A program made the position numbers and the translations under genes. From Halolactibacillus halophilus (lineage in GTDB: Bacteria > Bacillota > Bacilli > Bacillales > Amphibacillaceae), in the NCBI RefSeq assembly GCF_900115605.1, contig NZ_FOXC01000001.1, positions 124,001 to 188,000 on the forward strand: a stretch of DNA of 64,000 nt, in the 5' to 3' direction. The notes below the pieces were generated by a model that ran no database searches, was not told the DNA's origin, and saw only the letters and a program-made list of their open reading frames with translations. Of this stretch, positions 47,542 to 57,244 are shown piece after piece. Positions within the stretch are counted from its first letter, which is position 1, and every line of letters starts with the position of its first letter.

Positions 47542-48618
47542 TTAACCAAAGGTAATCGTCTTCACTGTCTCTTCATCTAACTGTTTGATAACTTCAACAA
47601 TTAATTTCACCGCATTGTCCAAATCATCTTGATGAATAATTGCCGCATGTGAGTGGATGTAGCGCGTTGCGACCCCAATCGATAGCGTTGGTACACCGTT
47701 TGCTGTTAAGTGAATCGAACCACTGTCTGTCCCACCCATCGCAATTGTTGCGTACTGGTAAGGAATCTCGTTTTTATCTGCTGTTTCTACGACTAGATCA
47801 CGCACACCTTTATGCGAAATCATTGACGCATCATAAATAATAATTTGTGGTCCCTCACCAATTTTACTATCGGCTTCATTTGCTGAAATCCCTGGCGTAT
47901 CCCCTGCAATGCCTGTATCAACCGCAAAAGCAATATCCGGTTGGATCGTATTCGCTGCTGTCTTCGCACCGCGCAGACCCACCTCTTCTTGAACGGTACC
48001 AACACCGTACACCACGTTTGGATGATCCGTGTCTTTTAATGCTTTTAATACTTCAATCGCAATCGCACAACCAACGCGGTTATCCCATGCTTTAGCGAGT
48101 AATAATTTTTCATTTTTCATCGGTTGGAATTCAAAATATGGTACAACCGAGTCACCTGGTTTTATCCCGAATTTTTGAGCTTCTTCTTTACTTGAAGCGC
48201 CAATGTCAATAAACATATCTTTGATATCATATGGTTTTTTACGCGCATCGGCTGACATGATATGCGGTGGTTTTGAGCCAATAATGCCGGTGACATCACC
48301 AGTTGCTGTCATAACTGTCACACGCTGAGCAAGCATCACTTGTGACCACCAACCACCGATTGTTTGGAAATAAACGAACCCTTTATCATCAATACGGGTA
48401 ACCATCATACCAATTTCATCTAAGTGACCCGCAACCATAACTTTCGGTCCACCTTCTTTTCCAACTTTCTTTGCGATTAAACTACCAATACGGTCGGTTG
48501 ATACTTCTGTCGCAAAGGGGCGAATATAGCGGTCCATAACTTCACGTGCTTCTTTTTCATTGCCTGAAATCCCTTTTGCTTCTGTTAGTTCTTTTAACAT
48601 CGTTAATTTCTCATTCAT
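47542..48618 (-). CDS. M42-family aminopeptidase (YsdC-like)
   Basis: A 358-residue zinc or cobalt peptidase of the M42 (glutamyl aminopeptidase/TET) family. Metal ligands and catalytic acids are visible in [32 protein letters not shown] and YIHSHAAI. These enzymes form large dodecameric particles that trim peptides in the cytoplasm; some relatives act as cellulases, but the motifs here fit a peptidase. In B. subtilis ysdC stands near ysdB-ysdA-rplT, the same order as here. AGGAGG precedes the ATG. No oddities were seen. Confidence 0.9.
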   Translation of the reverse strand: MNEKLTMLKELTEAKGISGNEKEAREVMDRYIRPFATEVSTDRIGSLIAKKVGKEGGPKVMVAGHLDEIGMMVTRIDDKGFVYFQTIGGWWSQVMLAQRVTVMTATGDVTGIIGSKPPHIMSADARKKPYDIKDMFIDIGASSKEEAQKFGIKPGDSVVPYFEFQPMKNEKLLLAKAWDNRVGCAIAIEVLKALKDTDHPNVVYGVGTVQEEVGLRGAKTAANTIQPDIAFAVDTGIAGDTPGISANEADSKIGEGPQIIIYDASMISHKGVRDLVVETADKNEIPYQYATIAMGGTDSGSIHLTANGVPTLSIGVATRYIHSHAAIIHQDDLDNAVKLIVEVIKQLDEETVKTITFG

Positions 48619-48672
48619 TTATATGACCTCCTAAAGTTGATCTAGCTATCTAGCAACCATGGCTAGTTAAAA

Positions 48673-49158
48673 TTAATAATTACTATCTTGGCGCTTAAAG
48701 TTAACATCGTTTTTTTCATGATAAGCTGTTAAAATATCGTCATCAGTGAATCCAAGTTGGCGGGCTAACTTTAAATATAATTCAAAGACAATCAGATACG
48801 TCTCTACATCTTGTTGGTCTTTAAAGTAATCGATTGCCCGGTACATTTGATTAAAAAGCGACGTTGTCGTTGTCTCTTGTTCAAATGGTTCAGCTTGTGC
48901 TGGAGTTAGGTCACGGGTGAGACCAAGTGATAATAAGAAGTGAATCCCATCAACGTACTCTTCTAAAATGACGTGCTTCGGACTCGGTTCTTTTACACTC
49001 CAAAATTTGAAACAGCGTGTTTCATTGGCTAATTCACTAATTTCTACAAATAACGCTAAAATCTTTTCCTCAAATAAATCGCGCGATGTTAAATCGTGCT
49101 TTTGCTCAATGTAATCATCGAGTTCTTTTTGACGCTTAAAAAGACTAGTAAGTTCCAT
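48673..49158 (-). CDS. Dimeric dUTPase (dUTPase_2 family)
   Basis: A 161-residue all-alpha NTP pyrophosphatase. The metal-binding ExxE and ExxD motifs are in EISELANETRCFKFW and EEYVDGIHFLLSLG, the pattern of dimeric dUTPases related to MazG. It hydrolyses dUTP to dUMP, keeping uracil out of DNA and feeding thymidylate synthesis. It takes the place that ysdB, an unrelated small protein, has in B. subtilis between ysdC and ysdA. GGACAT-type binding site is weak (AAAGGACATCAAT before the ATG). Phages also carry this family, but no phage genes are near. Confidence 0.85.
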   Translation of the reverse strand: MELTSLFKRQKELDDYIEQKHDLTSRDLFEEKILALFVEISELANETRCFKFWSVKEPSPKHVILEEYVDGIHFLLSLGLTRDLTPAQAEPFEQETTTTSLFNQMYRAIDYFKDQQDVETYLIVFELYLKLARQLGFTDDDILTAYHEKNDVNFKRQDSNY

Positions 49159-49194
49159 ATTGATGTCCTTTCTTTTTATGTAGTCCTATTTATT

Positions 49195-49473
49195 TTATAA
49201 GGTCCAATCAAAATACGCAAATATTAAGACAATGAGCATGACTTCAATGATCGAAAGCACCGGTAACCCAAATTTAAATAAACGGTGTTTTGTTTTATGC
49301 CGAAACAATTTCATCCCTAAAAAAGTACCTGGTGAACCAAGAAAAAAAGCAATGAGCCACAGTTGTTTCTCCGGTAGACGCCACTTATTTTTAAGTGCCT
49401 TTCGCTTATCTATACCCATTTGAAGAAAACCAATGAGATTGATGAAGATAAGAAAACCAATAAAAAAGACCAT
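49195..49473 (-). CDS. ysdA: DUF1294 membrane protein (YsdA-like)
   Basis: A 92-residue membrane protein of DUF1294. A first helix (FFIGFLIFINLIGFLQMG) is followed by GIDKRKALKNKWRLPEKQLWLIAFFLGSPGTFLGMKLFRHKT, the family signature, split over a loop and second helix, and then a third helix. GAGGGAAATT fits the ATG at 49473, giving nearly the same length as B. subtilis YsdA; the frame starts at 49491 without a binding site. It follows rplT in the conserved ribosomal-protein neighbourhood. Function unknown. Confidence 0.85.
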   Translation of the reverse strand: MVFFIGFLIFINLIGFLQMGIDKRKALKNKWRLPEKQLWLIAFFLGSPGTFLGMKLFRHKTKHRLFKFGLPVLSIIEVMLIVLIFAYFDWTL

Positions 49474-49503
49474 AATTTCCCTCGCATTCATTTCTTATAT
49501 AAC

Positions 49504-49541
49504 GAAAAGAGCTGTCTTCTGTATCAGAAAACAACTCTTTA
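49504..49541 (-). terminator. Terminator after rplT
   Basis: AAAGAGTTGTTTTCTG pairs with CAGAAGACAGCTCTTT (a few mismatches) around a 3-base loop, ending in TTTT. Confidence 0.75.
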
Positions 49542-49552
49542 TCATACGTTAA

Positions 49553-49912
49553 TTATTTGTTTAATGCTGCTTTAGCTTGTTCAGTTAACTGTGCAAAAGC
49601 TTTTTCATCAGAAATAGCAAGTTCTGCTAACATTTTACGGTTAACTTCGATACCAGCTAATTTAAGACCGTGCATAAGACGGCTGTATGAAAGATCATTC
49701 AAACGTGCTGCAGCGTTGATACGTGCGATCCATAATTTACGGAAGTCACGTTTCTTTTGCTTACGGTCACGATATGCATACTGACCTGATTTCCAAACTT
49801 GTTGTTTTGCTACTTTAAATAGGGTATGTTTTGAACCATAGTACCCTTTTGCTAATTTTAATATGCGTTTACGACGCTTGCGTGTGACTGTTCCACCTTT
49901 AACACGTGCCAT
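49553..49912 (-). CDS. rplT: 50S ribosomal protein L20
   Basis: A 119-residue basic protein, full length for L20, with the conserved start [20 protein letters not shown]. It binds 23S rRNA early in 50S assembly and is also the repressor of its own operon: it binds the infC leader and promotes termination. GGGAGG precedes the ATG. It is the last gene of infC-rpmI-rplT. Confidence 0.98.
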   Translation of the reverse strand: MARVKGGTVTRKRRKRILKLAKGYYGSKHTLFKVAKQQVWKSGQYAYRDRKQKKRDFRKLWIARINAAARLNDLSYSRLMHGLKLAGIEVNRKMLAELAISDEKAFAQLTEQAKAALNK

Positions 49913-49954
49913 AATAATTCCCTCCTAAATATCTTCCCGAAATCTAATAATTTG

Positions 49955-50149
49955 TTATCTTGGTAACATTTGATCAATACGCTTTTGATCGCCTTTAGAT
50001 ACAAGGCCACCTTTACGCAATTTACGTTTTTGCTTCGTTGATTTGTTTGCAGCTAAGTGACTAATATATGCACTTCCGCGCTTTAATTTTCCTGAAGCAG
50101 TTCTTTTGAAACGTTTTTGAGTACCTTTATGTGTTTTCATTTTTGGCAT
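49955..50149 (-). CDS. rpmI: 50S ribosomal protein L35
   Basis: A 64-residue basic protein, [20 protein letters not shown], with all the hallmarks of L35. It is co-transcribed between infC and rplT, with a strong AGGAGG before the ATG. L35 sits on the surface of the 50S subunit near the exit side. Nothing unusual was seen. Confidence 0.98.
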   Translation of the reverse strand: MPKMKTHKGTQKRFKRTASGKLKRGSAYISHLAANKSTKQKRKLRKGGLVSKGDQKRIDQMLPR

Positions 50150-50184
50150 GAGTAGTTCCTCCTTAAAAGCATATAAATTAAAGC

Positions 50185-50703
50185 TTATTTTTCATTGATT
50201 GGCGCAAGCATTAAGAACATGCTACGGCCTTCCATTTTAGCTTTTTGCTCAACTGTTGATAAATCTTTACATTCTTCAGCCATTTGCTCAAGAACTTTAC
50301 GACCTAAGTCTTTGTGTGTAATTGCACGGCCACGGAAACGGATTGAGACTTTTACTTTGTCTCCTTTTTCCAAGAACTTACGTGCATTACGTAGTTTTGT
50401 GTTAAAATCATGCTCTTCAATACCCGGGCTAAGACGGATTTCTTTGACGTTGATGATTTTTTGTTTCTTACGTGCTTCTTTTTCTTTCTTTTGTTGCTCA
50501 AAACGATATTTACCGTAATCCATGATCCGGCATACTGGCGGCTTGGCACCTGGTGCAACAAGAACTAAATCTAAATTACGTGTTGCAGCAATATCAAGCG
50601 CCTCATTACGAGACTTAACACCTAGTTGATCGCCATTAGAATCAATAAGACGAACTTCACGTGCGCGAATATTCTCATTGACATTCATATCTTTGCTAAT
50701 AAT
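50185..50703 (-). CDS. infC: Translation initiation factor IF-3
   Basis: A 172-residue IF-3 with its N-terminal domain ([18 protein letters not shown]), linker rich in Lys and Glu, and C-terminal domain ([21 protein letters not shown]). It binds the 30S subunit and rejects wrong start codons. The B. subtilis gene starts with AUU, and the sequence here, GGAGGTGG ATG ATT ATT AGC AAA, keeps AUU at the homologous position (50703), six bases after GGAGG. An in-frame ATG lies just before it (50706), too close to the binding site; it could still be used. AUU starts let IF-3 repress its own translation. The operon is also controlled by L20 at the leader. Confidence 0.94.
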   Translation of the reverse strand: MISKDMNVNENIRAREVRLIDSNGDQLGVKSRNEALDIAATRNLDLVLVAPGAKPPVCRIMDYGKYRFEQQKKEKEARKKQKIINVKEIRLSPGIEEHDFNTKLRNARKFLEKGDKVKVSIRFRGRAITHKDLGRKVLEQMAEECKDLSTVEQKAKMEGRSMFLMLAPINEK

Positions 50704-50706
50704 CAT

Positions 50707-50962
50707 CCACCTCCGAGATTTTTTAAAAGCGGCATGAACTATGACCGGTTCTTATTAGAACCTGACCTTCGAATAGTCATTGACAAGTGTATAAAACTTA
50801 GCCATTAAAGACAATAAAAAAAGCGTCGGTACTCGTAAGCACCCACACATATCCTGTCATCTTCAAAATTCAGAATGTGATAACCTGGCAACTACAATGA
50901 TTGTGTCGATCAGGCGAGAAGCGGGTGCCTCTACTTGTCTAAAGATCATATTCAATTTCACT
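50707..50962 (-). promoter_or_regulatory. L20-type autoregulatory leader of infC-rpmI-rplT
   Basis: A leader of about 250 bases with an intrinsic terminator at 50816-50849 (GGTGC/GTACC core, extended by GTGT/GACGC-type pairs, then seven U). An upstream GCACCC (50928-50923) can pair with GGGUGC in the terminator's 5' arm (50844-50839), forming the alternative structure. This layout matches the B. subtilis leader, where L20 binding favours termination. Identification rests on position and pairing. Confidence 0.75.
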
Positions 50963-50968
50963 TTCCTT

Positions 50969-50997
50969 ATCATAGCATCTCTTGACAAGCTTGTCAA
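50969..50997 (-). promoter_or_regulatory. Promoter of the infC operon
   Basis: TTGACA (50997-50992), a 17-base spacer and TATGAT (50974-50969). The -35 box is part of a perfect 16-base palindrome, TTGACAAGCTTGTCAA (50982-50997). Confidence 0.8.
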
Positions 50998-51252
50998 CGA
51001 AAATTAACATGTTTTGATTTATATTTTGCAAACTCTTAAAGGTGGACCCTGGCATGCGCAACATTAACACCTACTCATAAGCTTATCATTGACAGATGAC
51101 AAACTCATGGCAATTTTGAAGCGTTGAATGAAAATCTTTAGCGGTACTTTATCCGGTTTATATTTCACAATTAATACCCTTCGTGTCATAATAGTAGGTA
51201 ATTTATTTATCTATACTATTAATTCGCCCCACCGGATAGATATTCCTGCATG
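50998..51252. other. Intergenic stretch between the infC promoter and the thrS terminator
   Basis: About 250 bases with no credible gene on either strand. It is moderately AT-rich. No repeat, tRNA or conserved motif was recognised. Confidence 0.6.
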
Positions 51253-51293
51253 AAAAAAAGCAGCGTCAACTTATACTTAAGTTAACGCTACTT
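51253..51293 (-). terminator. Terminator after thrS
   Basis: AGTAGCGTTAACTT pairs with AAGTTGACGCTGCT (two mismatches or G-U pairs) around a 6-base loop, followed by TTTTTTT. Confidence 0.85.
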
Positions 51294-51333
51294 GATTGAC
51301 GAGTAAATGGTTTATGCTGCTTAAAAATCGCGT

Positions 51334-53286
51334 TTATGATTCTTTACGTGACTTTTTCTCGATATCTTGTTTCATTAAGGCGATAAACTCATCTTGTGAA
51401 ACTGTTACTTGGTCTTGTTCACCGTAACGACGCACATTGACTGCATTGTTTTCCATTTCTTTATCACCAACAACGAGCGCAAAAGGAATCTTTTCAGTTT
51501 GTGCTTCACGAATTTTGTAGCCCAGTTTTTCTTCACGCATATCTAACTCCACGCGGAAACCTTCTAATCTAAGACGGTCTTCTAACTTTTTCACATAATC
51601 CTGGTGGACATCATTTGAAACTGGGATAATCCGCGCTTGGACAGGTGCTAACCAAGTTGGGAAGGCACCTTTATACTCTTCAATTAAGAAGGCAACAAAA
51701 CGTTCCATCGTTGATACAACCCCGCGGTGAATAACAACAGGACGATGGTCTTTACCGTCTTCACCAACATACGTTAAATCGAATTGCTCTGGCAAGTAGA
51801 AGTCCAGTTGCACTGTTGATAATGTCTCTTCTTTACCTAATGCTGTTTTCACTTGAACATCAAGCTTAGGACCATAAAAAGCTGCTTCACCTTCTGCTTC
51901 AGTATAGTCAAGGTCCATGTCTTCCATTGTTTCTTTTAAGAGTGCTTGGGCTTTTTCCCACATCTCATCATTATCGACATATTTTTCTGTGTTTTCTTTA
52001 TCACGATAAGATAAACGGAAAGAATAATCTTCAAAGCCAAAGTCACGATATACATGTTGGATGAGTTCAACAACGCGAATAAATTCATCTTTCAATTGAT
52101 CCGGACGCGCGAAAATATGAGCATCATTCAGTGTCATCGCACGAACACGTTGAAGACCCGCTAGCGCACCGGACATTTCATGACGGTGCATCATACCAAG
52201 TTCTGCGATACGAACCGGTAAATGGCGATAACTATATAATTGGTTTTTATAAACCATCATATGATGCGGACAGTTCATTGGACGAAGCACTAAGTCTTCA
52301 TTATCCATTTCAAGCGTTGGGAACATGTCATCCTTATAATGATCCCAGTGCCCGCTTGTTTTATAAAGTTCAACGCTACCCAAGACCGGTGTGTAGACGT
52401 GATCATAGCCGAGTCGTTCTTCTAAATCTACAATGTAACGTTCCACCATGCGGCGGACTGTCGCCCCTTTTGGTAACCATAGTGGCAGGCCTTGGCCCAC
52501 TTTCTGTGATACAGTAAAGAGATCAAGTTCTTTTCCTAATTTACGGTGATCACGTTCTTTACGTTCTTCAAGAACATGTAAATGATGCTTTAAGTCTTCT
52601 TTTTTGAAGAAAGCTGTGCCGTATATACGTTGGAGCATCTTATTGTTGCTGTCTCCGCGCCAGTAAGCACCTGAGATACTTAATAATTGAAAGACTTTTA
52701 ATTTGCTCGTTTGTGGTACGTGGACACCACGGCAAAGGTCAAAGAATTCACCCTGTTCATAGATAGTGACTGTTTCATCTGCTGGAATCGCTTCTAATAG
52801 TTCCAGCTTTAAATCATCACCAATCGCCTCAAAGCGATCATACGCTTCTTGGCGGGAAACTTCCACGCGTTTAATTTCAATATTTTCATCAACAATGCGT
52901 TGCATTTCTTTCTCAATCTTCGGTAAATCCTCCGGTATTAGTTGGTGGTCCATATCGATGTCGTAATAAAAACCTTCTTCGATTGTTGGGCCGACGCCGA
53001 GCTTGACATCATCACCGAATAAACGTTTCACTGCCTGGGCCATAAGGTGAGCTGTTGAGTGACGTAAGATTTCTAAGCCTTCAGCGTCACGTGAAGTGAT
53101 AATCGCAATTTCACCGTCGTGTGGCAATGGACGGCGTAAATCAAGTAAGTCACCATTCAATTTAATCGCGACTGATTGTTTTCTTAAACCGGGTGAAATC
53201 GACTGTGCAACATCTTCACCTGTTGTTCCTTGATCAAAAAGTTTTTCTGTTCCATCTGGAAAGATTAATTTGATTTGTTCTGCCAT
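51334..53286 (-). CDS. thrS: Threonyl-tRNA synthetase
   Basis: A 650-residue class II synthetase. In order: the TGS domain ([13 protein letters not shown]), the N2 editing domain with the HxxxH and Cys zinc-like motif ([12 protein letters not shown]), the catalytic core with zinc ligands (the Cys in [10 protein letters not shown] and later His residues), and the anticodon-binding domain ([14 protein letters not shown]). It charges tRNA-Thr and edits Ser. AAGGAGTG fits the ATG at 53286; the frame start at 53295 is too close to the site. Expression is under a T-box leader. Confidence 0.97.
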   Translation of the reverse strand: MAEQIKLIFPDGTEKLFDQGTTGEDVAQSISPGLRKQSVAIKLNGDLLDLRRPLPHDGEIAIITSRDAEGLEILRHSTAHLMAQAVKRLFGDDVKLGVGPTIEEGFYYDIDMDHQLIPEDLPKIEKEMQRIVDENIEIKRVEVSRQEAYDRFEAIGDDLKLELLEAIPADETVTIYEQGEFFDLCRGVHVPQTSKLKVFQLLSISGAYWRGDSNNKMLQRIYGTAFFKKEDLKHHLHVLEERKERDHRKLGKELDLFTVSQKVGQGLPLWLPKGATVRRMVERYIVDLEERLGYDHVYTPVLGSVELYKTSGHWDHYKDDMFPTLEMDNEDLVLRPMNCPHHMMVYKNQLYSYRHLPVRIAELGMMHRHEMSGALAGLQRVRAMTLNDAHIFARPDQLKDEFIRVVELIQHVYRDFGFEDYSFRLSYRDKENTEKYVDNDEMWEKAQALLKETMEDMDLDYTEAEGEAAFYGPKLDVQVKTALGKEETLSTVQLDFYLPEQFDLTYVGEDGKDHRPVVIHRGVVSTMERFVAFLIEEYKGAFPTWLAPVQARIIPVSNDVHQDYVKKLEDRLRLEGFRVELDMREEKLGYKIREAQTEKIPFALVVGDKEMENNAVNVRRYGEQDQVTVSQDEFIALMKQDIEKKSRKES

Positions 53287-53331
53287 GTCTTTCACTCCTT
53301 AAAATAGTAAGTTAATCACAAAGGCCAATAT

Positions 53332-53604
53332 AAAAACGCCTATCCCTTTGCGATTACAGCAAAGGGACAAGCGTTATGCTCGTGGTTCCACCCTCATTCC
53401 CAAACAGTTCTGTTTGGCTCATTCAAACTCATGTAACGGTGAGTATCCGCCAGCTCCTTAATTAAGTGACTTGTTCAGAAGTGGAGTTCAGAGGTGGTAA
53501 TTTATAAGCGTGTGTATAGAAAACTTTCAGCACAAGGTTTTCCTCTCTAGTTACACATCAGCAAAAAATATTGTCCTCATCAAAACTTTTAGTTTTTAAT
53601 TATG
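53332..53604 (-). promoter_or_regulatory. T-box leader of thrS (tRNA-Thr sensing)
   Basis: The T-box GAGGGTGGAACCACG (53395-53381) precedes a terminator with arms AACGCTTGTCCCTTTGC and GCAAAGGGATAGGCGTT followed by TTT (53332-53375). An ACC triplet near 53493-53498 (TTACCACCTC) is the likely Thr specifier. Confidence 0.88.
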
Positions 53605-53610
53605 CTTTGT

Positions 53611-53639
53611 ATTATAGTCTTGTCTTGTAAAAAAATCAA
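53611..53639 (-). promoter_or_regulatory. Promoter of the thrS T-box transcript
   Basis: TTGATT (53639-53634), a 17-base spacer and a perfect TATAAT (53616-53611), directly before the leader. Confidence 0.8.
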
Positions 53640-53653
53640 GAGGTGAAACAAAT

Positions 53654-54589
53654 TTAACTTTCTCGGCGATTATTCGCATGGATTAAAATCGGTGTACTTA
53701 CTTGTTTGATTCGTTCAATAATCCGACCCGCTTTTAACTCTTCAATATCCCCACGTGACGTTTGTGCTAAGTGGGTTTCAAGTTGGGTTAAATTGTAATT
53801 CGAACTAAAGAAGACCGGCAGTCGCTCCATCATTCGGTATTGAAGGATAGAACCGAGCACCTCATCTCTAAACCAACTTGATAGTGACTCCGCCCCAATA
53901 TCATCGATCATTAATACGGGAACTTTTTTAAACGTTTCAATTTTTTCAGATGTTGAGTCATCTTTAAATGATGATTTTATTTCACGAACGAATTCAGGCA
54001 TGTAAATCAACATTGTTTCTATCCCGCGATCGGCAAACTCATTTGCTAGCGCACCCAAAAAGTAAGTCTTTCCTACACCAAACGGACCATGGAAGTAAAA
54101 ACCGCGCTCAGGCAAACCTTCATCGATTTGATGCACGTACTTAAGAAGAGCTTTGATAGCCTCATGACGATCAGCGTTTTGGCTATCAATCGATTCAATT
54201 CGCGCAGCTAAAATATCTTTCGGCATATACAAGCTCTTAATTTTCGCTTGTCGACGCTTTTGTTCTTCTTCAATCCGCGTATATTTACACTTTTCATAGG
54301 TGAGGTGGAACGTGTCACCTTCTACATTCAAAATCGGCTTATACCCCGGTAGAACATTGTCAATACAGCCATGATCTGGACAATTGTCACAATCCCTATT
54401 TTGTGAATAATACTCATACAACGTCATTAACTGTCGATCAATTGCCAAATCATCAATCGCCTCATGTGTTTCAATGACAGTTTTTATCTCTGGGTCCTGT
54501 AAAATTTCTTGTTTCATTTTTTGATATGTTTCTTGAAAAGATTGATTTTTCTTCATCCATTTCTTTAAGGAAACATTAATCGGTTCCAT
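53654..54589 (-). CDS. dnaI: Primosomal protein DnaI (helicase loader ATPase)
   Basis: A 311-residue AAA+ helicase loader. The N-terminal domain has the zinc-binding cluster CDNCPDHGC with a later Cys; it contacts the replicative helicase. The C-terminal ATPase domain has Walker A GPFGVGKTYF and Walker B VLMIDDIGAE, and an arginine finger region follows. With DnaB and DnaD it loads DnaC helicase at the origin. It follows dnaB by 48 bases, the same pair as in B. subtilis. Confidence 0.95.
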   Translation of the reverse strand: MEPINVSLKKWMKKNQSFQETYQKMKQEILQDPEIKTVIETHEAIDDLAIDRQLMTLYEYYSQNRDCDNCPDHGCIDNVLPGYKPILNVEGDTFHLTYEKCKYTRIEEEQKRRQAKIKSLYMPKDILAARIESIDSQNADRHEAIKALLKYVHQIDEGLPERGFYFHGPFGVGKTYFLGALANEFADRGIETMLIYMPEFVREIKSSFKDDSTSEKIETFKKVPVLMIDDIGAESLSSWFRDEVLGSILQYRMMERLPVFFSSNYNLTQLETHLAQTSRGDIEELKAGRIIERIKQVSTPILIHANNRRES

Positions 54590-54637
54590 CGTGTCACCAC
54601 CTCATTTTCATTTACATCTAGGTTTTTAGAATATCTA

Positions 54638-56014
54638 TCACTGCTTGTTTTTCTTTGCTTGGAACGATTTTAACAACGCATCAATTTCTTGATTATCAGC
54701 TGATGATGGCTGAACAGTCTGTGATGGTTTTTGCGTACTCTTCTTTGTTTCAGTCTTTTGTTTTTTAAACCAATCTGGAACGACGGCCTCACGACCTGTT
54801 TTTTTCCTTGGGTAACCCTTTTTAAAATCTTTCGATTGGTACTTCGTATGCTCTTCTTTTGCGAGTGCCATGGCGTCAGTAACTGTTTTAATTTGCTTTC
54901 TCGCCCAATGGCTCGCAATCTTTTCCATATAGGCACGAGATAGCTTCATATCTGATTTTAACATAACATAATGAATCAAAACATTCATCACACCTGGTGA
55001 GAGTGCTTGTTTTCCCATAATATCTGCAATCATTTTGATATCTTGTTTTGAAGCTTCAGCCTCACCTGATAAGTCTTCAATTAATTCCTTTGGACTCAGC
55101 GTCTCCATCTGTTCAATAAACCGTGCTTTTTTCGATTGAGGTGCCGCCTGATTTGAATTTATCGTTTCACTTTTCTTCAAGCGTTCGCGCTGGATAATCA
55201 CTTGTTGTTTCGACGGCTGGACATCAATTGCATCCAAGCAAGCTTCTTTAAACGCCTCTTTATCGAGTCGGTGCTCTGAATCAATCGACCACTGTAATAG
55301 CTTGTCGACTTCAGAATTAGATAAAGTGTAAAGTACTGCCATCTGATTAATAAAGCGCTGATTTTCTCTAGATAAAATCACGTCTACATTCAGCATCCGC
55401 GACTGTAAATTTTGACTAAGCCAATCAAAATCAACAACAGTATCTGACAGCCAGTCCTTCGTTTTGGCATAATGATTAATCGCTGTTGTGTCTGTAGTTT
55501 CTTCCACTTCAATATCAACCGGTTGATGTATAAACACATCAGAAAACGTGTGTGTAATCGGCTCACCCGAAGGGGAAAATGTGGTACGCTCTAATATTTT
55601 TGATTTCAATGAATGAAATTTTTGTTTGCCGATTTGGTGATACAACATTTGACTTAACACATCATCAGATATAAAACTAACCGGTGTCATTGGTGGCTTT
55701 AAATGAAAATCATACAGCGTTTGTTGCTCATCTTCAAAGCGGTACGTTTCCAGTAATCCTATCGCTTCAATTTTCGTTCTGGCATCATAAATGGTTGTCA
55801 GAGATTGATTAAGTAACTGCATCAAGTAGTGATGAGAGTGGCGATCGTGGAAAGCAATTTGATGATAGAGCGTCATATATAAACTAAGGGCTTCAATGCC
55901 GATGATAGGCTGATACAATTGATACAGCGCTTGATATTGTTCATCTGACAAATCAAACATTTTTGTCGTTCGGTAGCCATCAGCCGGCAATACTTTTCCA
56001 ATGGATTGATGCAT
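54638..56014 (-). CDS. dnaB: Replication initiation and membrane attachment protein DnaB
   Basis: A 458-residue protein of the DnaB/DnaD family of Bacillota. The N-terminal domain (residues 1-150) is the winged-helix oligomerisation domain, and the DnaD-like domain is near 310-390 (ELIEDLSGEAEASKQDIKMIADI and LSPGVMNVLIHYVM). The C-terminal part, rich in Lys and Gln, probably binds DNA. It joins DnaI in helicase loading and anchors the origin at the membrane. It stands between nrdR and dnaI as in B. subtilis. Confidence 0.93.
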   Translation of the reverse strand: MHQSIGKVLPADGYRTTKMFDLSDEQYQALYQLYQPIIGIEALSLYMTLYHQIAFHDRHSHHYLMQLLNQSLTTIYDARTKIEAIGLLETYRFEDEQQTLYDFHLKPPMTPVSFISDDVLSQMLYHQIGKQKFHSLKSKILERTTFSPSGEPITHTFSDVFIHQPVDIEVEETTDTTAINHYAKTKDWLSDTVVDFDWLSQNLQSRMLNVDVILSRENQRFINQMAVLYTLSNSEVDKLLQWSIDSEHRLDKEAFKEACLDAIDVQPSKQQVIIQRERLKKSETINSNQAAPQSKKARFIEQMETLSPKELIEDLSGEAEASKQDIKMIADIMGKQALSPGVMNVLIHYVMLKSDMKLSRAYMEKIASHWARKQIKTVTDAMALAKEEHTKYQSKDFKKGYPRKKTGREAVVPDWFKKQKTETKKSTQKPSQTVQPSSADNQEIDALLKSFQAKKNKQ

Positions 56015-56093
56015 CGCACTCTTCCTTTCTTTATGTTATCTCAAGTGTGTTGTTTTAAAATGTTACTGAATAAACAATTGTTTTCCTAATGAA

Positions 56094-56118
56094 AAATGAG
56101 CCGCGAGGCTCATTTATT
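56094..56118 (-). terminator. Terminator after nrdR
   Basis: AATGAGCC pairs perfectly with GGCTCATT around a 4-base loop, then TTTC. It lies 18 bases after the nrdR stop codon, so dnaB probably has a separate promoter in the following 75 bases. Confidence 0.7.
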
Positions 56119-56135
56119 GTTTGATAACGTGTGAA

Positions 56136-56633
56136 TTAGTTTGTCTCATCGTCAGACAAGCGACCCGATTCACCTTTTTTATCTTCATGGATCAATTCTT
56201 TAAGCTCATCCAAAAAGACATTGATATCTTTAAATTGGCGATACACAGAGGCAAATCTAACGTAGGCCACTTCATCAATTTGACTGAGACCTTCCATCAC
56301 AAGTTCACCAATATCATTGCTATCTACTTCTGATTGCCCCCGACTTCTTAAAGAGCGTTCGACATTAAGCGCTAAATCTTCAAGCTGTTCTAATGCGACC
56401 GGGCGTTTTTCACAAGCCTTCATAAGACCTCGCACCAATTTCTCGCGACTAAATGTTTCGCGGACGCCTTCTTTTTTAACGACGATCAAGGGCATTTCTT
56501 CGATGCGTTCAAAGGTCGTAAATCGATGCGCACAAGCCTCGCATTCGCGTCGACGTCTAATCGCTTGATTATCTTCAATTGGTCGTGAATCTAATACCCG
56601 TGTATGTTTATCATGGCAGTTAGGACACCGCAT
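56136..56633 (-). CDS. nrdR: Transcriptional repressor NrdR
   Basis: A 165-residue regulator. The N-terminal zinc ribbon has C3, C6, C31 and C34 around an Arg-rich DNA-binding stretch (RRRRECEAC), and the ATP-cone domain runs from about residue 50 to 140. It senses the ATP/dATP ratio and represses ribonucleotide reductase genes by binding paired NrdR boxes. AGGAGG is upstream of the ATG. Its targets are not in this window. In B. subtilis it also precedes dnaB. The C-terminal tail is slightly longer than usual and rich in Asp, Glu and Ser. Confidence 0.95.
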   Translation of the reverse strand: MRCPNCHDKHTRVLDSRPIEDNQAIRRRRECEACAHRFTTFERIEEMPLIVVKKEGVRETFSREKLVRGLMKACEKRPVALEQLEDLALNVERSLRSRGQSEVDSNDIGELVMEGLSQIDEVAYVRFASVYRQFKDINVFLDELKELIHEDKKGESGRLSDDETN

Positions 56634-56683
56634 CGTTTAACAACCTCCTTTTCAGCTAATTTATTATGATTACGAAGACCGGA

Positions 56684-57061
56684 TCAGTCAACTAATTCCA
56701 TTTCTTTTTTTAGATCGTCATACAGTTTCGTAATCAAATTATGACTAAAACCTAAATCAAACAAACCACCTTCAGTTGTGACGGATAAATCTACTGATGT
56801 GCGGAAGGGCTTCACCATAATAATAGTTACGACAACAAACGCACGACGCTTGCCTTTGTAATTAACGGTAATTTCCCCACGTTCTTGTGAAGATGCTTTA
56901 ACCTCACAATTTGAATTCTTTTTAAAATAATTCATAACCGCATCGAATCCACGATCTTTCGTTGTTTTAAAATATTTACTTTCTAAATTTTTATCCCAAT
57001 GTTTTTCTGCTGTTTCAGAATGATTGTTAAAATACTTATTAAATCCTTCTTTAAATCCCAT
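56684..57061 (-). CDS. Small soluble protein of unknown function
   Basis: A 125-residue protein that I cannot assign to a family. It has no signal peptide or membrane helix. The first half is helical and charged (FNKYFNNHSETAEKHWDKNL); the second looks like a beta sheet (GEITVNYKGKRRAFVVVTIIMV) that ends in a helix. GAGGTGTAACG precedes the ATG. It lies between speD and nrdR, where B. subtilis has gapB and other genes, in the same orientation. Base composition is like its neighbours, so recent transfer is not suggested. Confidence 0.6.
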   Translation of the reverse strand: MGFKEGFNKYFNNHSETAEKHWDKNLESKYFKTTKDRGFDAVMNYFKKNSNCEVKASSQERGEITVNYKGKRRAFVVVTIIMVKPFRTSVDLSVTTEGGLFDLGFSHNLITKLYDDLKKEMELVD

Positions 57062-57202
57062 CGTTACACCTCATCATTTACTTTTTCTTATGCTTTTATA
57101 TACATGTATTTTATATTTTAACATGTTTAGCTTAAGAAAACGATAACAATGTTTGGATTTCCGTGTTCTTTATACAAAACAATCAAAATCATTGTTAAGA
57201 TG

Positions 57203-57240
57203 CAAAAACTCCTCTTAGCAAATAATGACTAAGAGGAGTG
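57203..57240 (-). terminator. Terminator after speD
   Basis: ACTCCTCTTAG pairs perfectly with CTAAGAGGAGT around a 10-base loop, then TTTTG, just after the speD stop codon. Confidence 0.85.
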
Positions 57241-57244
57241 ACTA

